Below are positions 58,293 through 64,000 of a stretch of 64,000 nt of DNA, piece after piece. Position 1 is the stretch's first letter. Every line of letters begins with the position of its first letter. Source of the DNA: Alkalimonas cellulosilytica (lineage in GTDB: Bacteria; Pseudomonadota; Gammaproteobacteria; Enterobacterales; Alteromonadaceae); contig NZ_JAUHLI010000011.1 of the NCBI RefSeq assembly GCF_036325985.1, positions 1 through 64,000 on the forward strand, given 5' to 3'. A model generated the notes under the pieces. That model saw only the letters and a list, made by a program, of their open reading frames with translations. It was not told where the DNA came from and made no database searches. A program made the position numbers and the translations under genes.

Positions 58293-59528
58293 TTAGTCCG
58301 TTTGCAGCGCCGTGATTGGGTCCAGCTCGGCAGCGCGCATCGCCGGATAGACACCGAAACTGAGCCCTATCAAAGCACAGATGCTAAAAGAGAGCACGAT
58401 AGCTGGCAGCGACCAGCTGACCGCCCAGCCTGAATAAAAGGCAATCAGCTCGGATAACACGATGCCAAATACAATGCCAAGCACACCGCCAGCGACCGCA
58501 ATGGCGAAGCTTTCAGCGATGAACTGCACCTTGATGTCTTTGCGGGTGGCGCCTACTGCCCTAAGCAAGCCTATCTCTTTGGTACGTTCCAGCACCGTTG
58601 CCAGCATAATGTTCATAATGCCAATACCACCAACCAGCAACGAGATGCCCGCCACGCAGGACATAACAATATTAAAAATCTGCTGGGTTTGTTTTTGCTG
58701 CGCCAGCAAAGCTGCGGGGACGATCAGGGTGTAATCATCAATGCCATTGTGGCGGTATTGCAGCAGATGCTGCAACGCCCGGGCTGTAGCAGCGGTATCA
58801 GTCCCATCGGCCAGCTGCAGGCGAAAAGCATCCAACTCGGCGGCCAAATGGCCACTGCTAAAACGGCTTTGCGCGGTATTAAGGGGCATAAACAACTGGT
58901 TCTGCTCACCACCAAGCTCAACGCCCTGGAAATCCTGGCTGCCCTGATAAGGCTCGTCCAGCACACCAATCACCTGCAACCAGACATGATTCACTTTGAC
59001 ATAATTGCCAAGCGCATTACCGGCAGGGAACAGTTGCCGTGCCATGGCAGAGCCAAGTACGGCAACCGGAGCCGCTATGCGGTCCTGCTGTTCGGTAAAA
59101 GGCTCACCTTCCGTAAACGGCAGGCTGCTGAGCTCAAAGTGACTGGGGCTTACTCCCGATGCCTCGCCGTCACTTTTGCCAAAGTGACTGATAATGGCGT
59201 AACGCTCAATGCTGCGCTCGGCGCTAAAGGCGGTCACTCCCGGCAGCGTGGCCATGGCGGCGTGCACATCGCCCAGGGTTAACCCTAGTGAGTGTTTGCG
59301 GTGTTCCAGCAGGGTGGTTTCATCAAAGCTGCGGCCCTCGACAATCAGGTTACGCAGGCCCATGGTCTCGATGGTTTTCAGCGCTTCACGCTCGGCACCT
59401 TCGCCGATATTCAGCATGGCGATGACGGCACCAACGCCAAAAATCATGCCCAGTAGAGTTAAAAAGGTGCGTAATTTGTGCTGAGCCAGCTCGGCCAGAG
59501 TATCTCGAATCAAGATAGTGCCATTCAT
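58293..59528 (-). CDS. MacB/FtsX-type ABC transporter permease
   Basis: A 411-residue permease. N-terminal TM (TFLTLLGMIFGVGAVIAMLN), a periplasmic MacB-like domain (about 50-280), and a C-terminal FtsX core with three helices (CVAGISLLVGGIGIMNIMLA, ERTKEIGLLRAVGATRKDI, FAIAVAGGVLGIVFGIVLSE) ending ELDPITALQTD. Energised by the ATPase at 62633-63313 and linked to three adaptors. Overlaps the adaptor gene before it by 4 nt. Likely exports a peptide, lipoprotein or drug, substrate unknown. Confidence 0.93.
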   Translation of the reverse strand: MNGTILIRDTLAELAQHKLRTFLTLLGMIFGVGAVIAMLNIGEGAEREALKTIETMGLRNLIVEGRSFDETTLLEHRKHSLGLTLGDVHAAMATLPGVTAFSAERSIERYAIISHFGKSDGEASGVSPSHFELSSLPFTEGEPFTEQQDRIAAPVAVLGSAMARQLFPAGNALGNYVKVNHVWLQVIGVLDEPYQGSQDFQGVELGGEQNQLFMPLNTAQSRFSSGHLAAELDAFRLQLADGTDTAATARALQHLLQYRHNGIDDYTLIVPAALLAQQKQTQQIFNIVMSCVAGISLLVGGIGIMNIMLATVLERTKEIGLLRAVGATRKDIKVQFIAESFAIAVAGGVLGIVFGIVLSELIAFYSGWAVSWSLPAIVLSFSICALIGLSFGVYPAMRAAELDPITALQTD

Positions 59529-60712
59529 GGTGCTGCCTCCGGCTCAGTGAGTGCTATTTGATCACCTGCTTTCACACCTGAAACAATTTCTGCATGGGTC
59601 AGGCTTTTCTGGCCTATTTCCACGGGTTGTCGTACAAAGCGGTTGCCCTGACGTTGCCAGACATAGAGTTGATTCTCTTCACTAAACAGCGATTGCAGCG
59701 GTACCAGCAAAAGTGCATCGGCACTGGCCAGCTGAATCTGCCCCATGACACGACTGCCTGGCATAAACAGCGGAGATTGCTCGGTCGGGGCGACTTCGAC
59801 TTCGATATAGCGCCTTGGATCGCGCCGTTGTCTGGATTGAGCTACCTGACCAACACGCACCACCTCACCGGAAAATTGTGTGGCAGGGTGAGCCGCCAGC
59901 GCAAACTGAACCGGTTGGCCAACGGCCAGGCCGGCGGCCTCGTGCTCGATCACATAGAGTTTCAGATGCTGCAAACTTAGATCCGGTAGGCTGCCAATGC
60001 GCCGGCCAGGAAACACCATGCTGCCAACTTCCGCTTTTTGACCACGCCAGTCACTATCCAATTGCAAAATACCGGCATGGGGTGCCCTTACTTCTAAGGC
60101 ATTTAAACCGGTTTGTGCCGTTTCCAGTAAGGTCTGCTGTTGATTGAGCCGTAATTGTAGTAACTCCTGTTCGCCGGATGATTTAATGGTAAAACTGTCT
60201 TGCTGCCAGGTTAAAAACTGCTTTTTCTCTTCCAGGTAATCGCGATTCTGTAAGGAGTCCAGGATCTCCAGCCGGGAGCGAATTTGCACATCATCAATGC
60301 TGAAACGATCGGCAAAACCAAACTCCTGGCCAACTAACGCCTGGCTCAGTGCCAGGCTGGTCAGCTCGGACGCTTGTTGACTTTGTTGCTGGGTACGCTC
60401 GGTATCGATGGTAGCGATGCCATGCTGAGCATTACGCTCTTCGCGTTGCAGCTGGCGGGCATCGAAGCGCACAATCAGATCGCCCGGTTGCAGCTCGGTA
60501 AATTCGGCCTGAATTTCAGCAATCAGCCGCGGCCCCTGGGCCTGCGGTGCATTAATACTGGTGGAGTTGACGGCAAACAGTTCCCCTTCGGCCTGCACCT
60601 GATGGATAAAAGGCTGCGGTTTCAGCTGCAATGCCGGGGTGGGGTCAGTCTCGGTCTGGCAGGCGGTCAGGCCGAGCAGTACTGCGAGCAAGCCGATGGT
60701 TCTTGCTGTCAT
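59525..60712 (-). CDS. ABC exporter periplasmic adaptor (third in operon)
   Basis: A 395-residue membrane-fusion protein with a lipobox (LAVLLGLTACQTETDP), so it is probably lipidated. Adaptor layout: barrel-sandwich, long alpha-hairpin (about 95-200), lipoyl (EVRAPHAGILQLDSDWRGQK) and beta-barrel segments (GQPVQFALAAHPATQFSGEV) with SRVMGQIQLASADALLLVPL. Fourth gene of a five-gene exporter operon. Overlaps both neighbours by ATGA. Confidence 0.9.
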   Translation of the reverse strand: MTARTIGLLAVLLGLTACQTETDPTPALQLKPQPFIHQVQAEGELFAVNSTSINAPQAQGPRLIAEIQAEFTELQPGDLIVRFDARQLQREERNAQHGIATIDTERTQQQSQQASELTSLALSQALVGQEFGFADRFSIDDVQIRSRLEILDSLQNRDYLEEKKQFLTWQQDSFTIKSSGEQELLQLRLNQQQTLLETAQTGLNALEVRAPHAGILQLDSDWRGQKAEVGSMVFPGRRIGSLPDLSLQHLKLYVIEHEAAGLAVGQPVQFALAAHPATQFSGEVVRVGQVAQSRQRRDPRRYIEVEVAPTEQSPLFMPGSRVMGQIQLASADALLLVPLQSLFSEENQLYVWQRQGNRFVRQPVEIGQKSLTHAEIVSGVKAGDQIALTEPEAAP

Positions 60713-61710
60713 GATGCCTCCCTGCGACTGAGCTGAATGGTCAGGCGCGCTGTCATGCCTGGTCGCATAATGCTGGTATCCAGATCATCGAAGCTGATGG
60801 TGGCATCGACCACCCGGTTCAGTTGTTGATTGGACTTGTTGCGCACAGACGGTGACAGCTCTTCGACCAGGCCGGAGAAGCTGCGCTCCGGGTAGGCATC
60901 CAGCGTGATCTGTACCCGTAAGCCCGGACGAACAAAGCGGATATCGACCTCATCGAGTTCGGCACGTATTTTTAAGGTATCCAGTTGGCTGACTGCTGCC
61001 ACCGGGTGCCCGAATTGCACGGTGTCACCGACGGCTGATTTTTCGCCCTGAAAATTGGGCAGGTAAATCACCATGCCATCAAAAGGCGCTTTCACCTGCA
61101 TGCTGGCCAGCTCTTGCTGCAATTGGTTAATCTCCGATTGCAGTCGGCTGACACGGGATTGTAGTAACTGGGCTTCCACCTGGCGTTGTTGTTGATGAAA
61201 CTCCAGCCGGGATTGGGCCAGAGTATGCTGATTAGCGGCGATGGTGTAATCAATACGCGCTTTTTCGCGCTCATTGGCTGAGCGGGAGTGATCAACAATT
61301 TCAGCCCGGCGCTGGAAACGCTGATAATCCATCAGGCGCTCGGCCAGCTCTAACTTCAGTTCTTCATGCCGCTCTTCATCTTGCTGCAACTGATTGCTTT
61401 GCTCCTGACGCAGGCTGCTCAGCTCCATTTGCTTGTTGCGCAACTGCTCCATCAATGTTTGGCCATCAAAAGCAACCACCATATCACCTGCCGAGACCAG
61501 GCTGGACTCCGGCGCCATCTGTTGAATGTTGTACTGCCACATCCGGCTGACACTTGGCGGGGAAATTTGCTGACTACCTGCGGCAAACAGCTGACCGGTG
61601 GCACGGATCGATTGGCGTTGTGTATCCGCATTGGCTGGTGCTTCGGACTGACAGGCTGGCAGCAGCAGGCAGATGGCTGCACTTACTAGGAAAACAAAAA
61701 GCTGTTTCAT
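60709..61710 (-). CDS. ABC exporter periplasmic adaptor (second in operon)
   Basis: A 333-residue membrane-fusion protein with a lipobox (FLVSAAICLLLPACQSEAPA). Long hairpin helices (MELSSLRQEQSNQLQQDEER, REKARIDYTIAANQHTLAQS) and VKAPFDGMVIYLPNFQGEKS lipoyl motif; barrel DTLKIRAELDEVDIRFVRPG. Ends MRPGMTARLTIQLSRREAS. Overlaps neighbours by 4 nt. Its role beside the other two adaptors is not clear from sequence. Confidence 0.9.
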   Translation of the reverse strand: MKQLFVFLVSAAICLLLPACQSEAPANADTQRQSIRATGQLFAAGSQQISPPSVSRMWQYNIQQMAPESSLVSAGDMVVAFDGQTLMEQLRNKQMELSSLRQEQSNQLQQDEERHEELKLELAERLMDYQRFQRRAEIVDHSRSANEREKARIDYTIAANQHTLAQSRLEFHQQQRQVEAQLLQSRVSRLQSEINQLQQELASMQVKAPFDGMVIYLPNFQGEKSAVGDTVQFGHPVAAVSQLDTLKIRAELDEVDIRFVRPGLRVQITLDAYPERSFSGLVEELSPSVRNKSNQQLNRVVDATISFDDLDTSIMRPGMTARLTIQLSRREAS

Positions 61711-62645
61711 GGCATCACCTTAATAAGGAGGCCAAGACCCAGGCGGGCATCGGCGATTGGCAGCTGTTCGGCGTAAAACTCAGCACGAAAATAAAGGCCC
61801 TGTCCCAGCTGACGCCGACGTTCACCTTGCTGCGCCAGTGCTTGCAGTTTCACGTTAAATTCGGTATCGGGTGCGCTATCGAACAAAGCGGTGAATTGTC
61901 GGGCTTGCTGCAAGGCTTGCATGTCCGTTTCGTGTACCCAGGCTTCAATCAGCAATTGGTTTTCGGCATGTACCTGGGCAATTAGCCAGCCGGGTTGCGC
62001 CGTCATGCCGGAAAACACCGGGGTCCCATACCAAGGGTGCAGGCCGTAGCTGATTGCTCCATCCACCTCGGCGGTAACACTCATGTCGGATAACTGATGC
62101 TCTGCATCCTGCAACTCATCCAGTTGTTGTTCAATTTGCAATTTTTGTTTGGTCAGCTCGGTGTCACGGGCCACTTCTGCCAGTTGCAGCGCCTTCAAGG
62201 CTTGTTCCGTGGCTGTTTCTGCCCGGCGATAATCCAGCTGATAGAGTTCATAATCGTACTCACTCAGATTGGTGCGCGGCACTGCGGCATCAATACCGGC
62301 TTTTTGCTGCAGCAAGCTGCGACGTTGCCACTCGTAGCGTGCTTCCATCACGGTGAGATCGTGTTGTAACTGCAGTTTTTTTAATTGATCGCGGGCGGTA
62401 TCGACCTGGGTTTTCAGTCGTTCAATGGTGCTTTGCAGGCTACCGGCATCGAACACTGCCACCAGATCACCAGCACGCACCGGTTCTTCTTCCGGCTTTA
62501 ACCATTGCACCTGTACCCGCCAGTTCTCGCTCATTGGCGAGACCACATTTTGCCGCTCCGACGATTGCAGGGTGCCGGTCAGCAACACCGGTGCCGGTTG
62601 GCTGGTGGCGAGCAGTGACCAGAGCAGCAGGCTCATTGCTGACAT
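61707..62645 (-). CDS. ABC exporter periplasmic adaptor (first in operon)
   Basis: A 312-residue membrane-fusion protein with a signal peptide (LLLWSLLATSQPAPVLLTGT) and no lipobox. N-terminal barrel VVSPMSENWRVQVQWLKPEE, then hairpin helices (LQSTIERLKTQVDTARDQLK) and a lipoyl-like segment near AEVDGAISYGLHPWYGTPVF. Shorter than the other two. GGAGG precedes ATG 62645; another ATG at 62636 overlaps the ATPase stop as ATGA. Confidence 0.88.
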   Translation of the reverse strand: MSAMSLLLWSLLATSQPAPVLLTGTLQSSERQNVVSPMSENWRVQVQWLKPEEEPVRAGDLVAVFDAGSLQSTIERLKTQVDTARDQLKKLQLQHDLTVMEARYEWQRRSLLQQKAGIDAAVPRTNLSEYDYELYQLDYRRAETATEQALKALQLAEVARDTELTKQKLQIEQQLDELQDAEHQLSDMSVTAEVDGAISYGLHPWYGTPVFSGMTAQPGWLIAQVHAENQLLIEAWVHETDMQALQQARQFTALFDSAPDTEFNVKLQALAQQGERRRQLGQGLYFRAEFYAEQLPIADARLGLGLLIKVMP

Positions 62646-63313
62646 GAACTATCCTCCAAAATAACGCCGTCCCGCATGCGAATGACACGTTTGGCCCAGG
62701 CTGCGATTTCATCTTCGTGCGTCACCATGACGATGGTATTGCCTTGCAGGTGCAGCTCTTTTAGCAGCTGCATAATTTCAATCGAGGTTTTGCTGTCCAG
62801 GTTGCCCGTGGGCTCATCGGCAAAAATGACTTTAGGATCATTGATCAGGGCTCGGGCGATAGCTACCCGTTGACGTTGCCCCCCAGACATTTCATGCGGT
62901 TTGTGGCTGACTCGATGGCCCAGACCAACGCGCTGCAAAAGCTTTGCTGCTTTGGCAAGGGCTTCATCTTCCGGGATAGCGCTATAGCGTAATGGCAGGG
63001 CAACATTTTGCTGAGCCGTTAAGCGTGGCAGCAAGTGAAAAGACTGGAAGATAAAGCCAATGGATTGATTGCGAATGGCGGATAGCGCTTCATCGGTTAG
63101 CTCGGCTACATTTTGGCCAGCCAACTGATAGCGGCCACCGCTTGGCGTATCCAGGCAACCAAGGATATTCATCAGGGTCGACTTGCCCGAACCAGAGGTG
63201 CCCATAACGGCAACGAATTCATTTTCTTCAATGCGCAAATCTATGTTTTGCAGAGCCACAACTTGATTATCGCCCTGGCCAAACACTTTTTGCAGCTGTT
63301 GTACTTCAATCAT
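62633..63313 (-). CDS. MacB/LolD-type ABC transporter ATPase
   Basis: A 226-residue ATP-binding subunit. Walker A GTSGSGKST (39-46), Q-loop FIFQSFHLLPRLTAQQNV, signature MSGGQRQRVAIARAL, Walker B VIFADEPTGNLD and H-loop VTHEDEIA are all present. Family members power MacB, LolCDE and similar exporters. ATG 63313 is chosen (a start 14 codons upstream in frame lacks a ribosome binding site). First gene of the five-gene operon. Confidence 0.95.
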   Translation of the reverse strand: MIEVQQLQKVFGQGDNQVVALQNIDLRIEENEFVAVMGTSGSGKSTLMNILGCLDTPSGGRYQLAGQNVAELTDEALSAIRNQSIGFIFQSFHLLPRLTAQQNVALPLRYSAIPEDEALAKAAKLLQRVGLGHRVSHKPHEMSGGQRQRVAIARALINDPKVIFADEPTGNLDSKTSIEIMQLLKELHLQGNTIVMVTHEDEIAAWAKRVIRMRDGVILEDSSCQQ

Positions 63314-63427
63314 CCATGATGACTCGCCTAAAAACAGGAACCCAGATTCTGCCACAAAAAAGCCAGTACAGCTGCTGAGGGTTGCACTGGCGGGTTGTTA
63401 AATTGTAACAAAATATTGGTAGCTGAC

Positions 63428-64000
63428 TCAGGCCGGTAGTGGCAGGTGCTGTACCAGAGTGTTCAACTGCTGGATAGTTGTCAACTCGTGGCGTTGTAAG
63501 ATCAACTGCCGGCCCAGCGCCAGCGCAAAGCGCTCGCAACGGGCTTGTTGTGGCTCATTGCGGATTTGTTCTAAATCAGCCACATGGGCCAGACCTACCG
63601 TACGGCGAATGAGCTCACAGCCAGCATAGCCAATGCTGTCGGCCAGCACTTGTTGCAAGAAAAAGCTTTGATAACTGCTGCTGGCAAAGCTACTTTCTTT
63701 GGTCTGGGTTTGCATCAGCTGGCTAAATTCACTGGCAAATCCTTGCCAGAGCGTTGCAATTTGCTCAAGCAGATACGCTTGTTGCTGCTCACGGACAGAG
63801 GTGTCTTCCTGCAAACCAAACTGACCGGCATAACTGAGTAATAAATTACCCAGCAGGCTGCCAACATCAAAACCAATAGGGCCGTAAAAGCCAAACTCAG
63901 CATCGATCACTTTGCACTGTGTCGCACTGACAAAAATACTGCCGCTATGCACATCACCATGCAGCAATGCCTGTGGTTTGGATAAAAAGTCTGCTTTTAG
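63428..64000 (-). CDS. mtnK: 5-methylthioribose kinase, C-terminal part (window edge)
   Basis: The C-terminal ~190 residues of a phosphotransferase that continues beyond 64000 (the 5' end is outside the window). The reading frame shows PQALLHGDVHSGSIFV (catalytic loop H-G-D) and VIDAEFGFYGPIGFDVGSLL (the DxE metal motif and FYGPxGFD characteristic of MtnK), then DSIGYAGCELIRRTVGLAHV. MtnK phosphorylates methylthioribose in methionine salvage. Probably intact; only the edge of the window truncates it. Confidence 0.87.
   Translation of the reverse strand, partial: LKADFLSKPQALLHGDVHSGSIFVSATQCKVIDAEFGFYGPIGFDVGSLLGNLLLSYAGQFGLQEDTSVREQQQAYLLEQIATLWQGFASEFSQLMQTQTKESSFASSSYQSFFLQQVLADSIGYAGCELIRRTVGLAHVADLEQIRNEPQQARCERFALALGRQLILQRHELTTIQQLNTLVQHLPLPA

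Overview
The window is chromosomal DNA from a gammaproteobacterium. The best guess from gene content is an Alteromonadales/Chromatiales-type marine or alkaliphilic genus such as Rheinheimera, Alkalimonas or Alishewanella. Support for this: a DbpA-type helicase, ArfB, Ppc, a CLCA_X-like protein, a TIGR02647-like protein, a large TonB receptor and many secreted hydrolases. The genus is an inference and was not tested. Genes are dense, starts usually have a GGAG-type ribosome binding site, and many operons use 4-nt ATGA overlaps. Layout: 0.05-1.3 kb, heat-shock-promoted Hsp20 and a RelE/ParE-type toxin-antitoxin pair. 1.4-5.7 kb, a WYL-domain regulator resembling BrxR/CapW, an AlbA_2/HATPase protein, a protein of unknown family and a KilA-N protein; this looks like a defence-island cassette. 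5.7-16.8 kb, a complete type I-C CRISPR-Cas locus (cas3-cas5c-cas8c-cas7c-cas4-cas1-cas2, plus a likely internal cas11c start) and an array of 44 repeats and 43 spacers. 16.8-17.5 kb, remains of a polymorphic-toxin locus: two tails of WHH-type HNH nucleases flanking a SUKH (SMI1/KNR4) immunity gene. From 17.6 kb onward the genes look like ordinary chromosomal backbone. 17.6-36 kb holds small conserved proteins, an HD-GYP protein, an M14 peptidase, a chemoreceptor, dbpA, an acetyl-CoA hydrolase/GNAT fusion next to a histone-deacetylase-like enzyme, arfB, a TraB/GumN protein, ppc and a LytS/LytTR-type two-component pair. 36-52 kb is rich in envelope and secreted proteins: a TonB receptor, two serine hydrolases of the beta-lactamase fold, two paralogous membrane-anchored winged-helix/TPR regulators, a metallopeptidase, a MipA/OmpV protein, an alpha/beta hydrolase, an amidohydrolase and a PQQ-type propeller. 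52.5-56.5 kb has a LysR regulator divergent from a DsbD/ScsB-like reductase and a redoxin. 56.5-58.2 kb has a BNR-repeat protein and a Tsx-like porin. 58.3-63.3 kb is a MacB-type ABC export operon with three adaptor genes. The window ends inside mtnK. The most interesting observations: (1) two CRISPR spacers overlap the same start region of homologous phage genes and differ only at third codon positions, and one shows that the other's protospacer lay next to TTC, the type I-C PAM; (2) the toxin-immunity relic abuts the distal end of the array; (3) the WYL/AlbA/unknown/KilA-N cassette in front of cas3 contains a protein I cannot assign to any family and is the best candidate here for an undescribed defence system. 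No tRNA, rRNA, insertion sequence or intact prophage was recognised.
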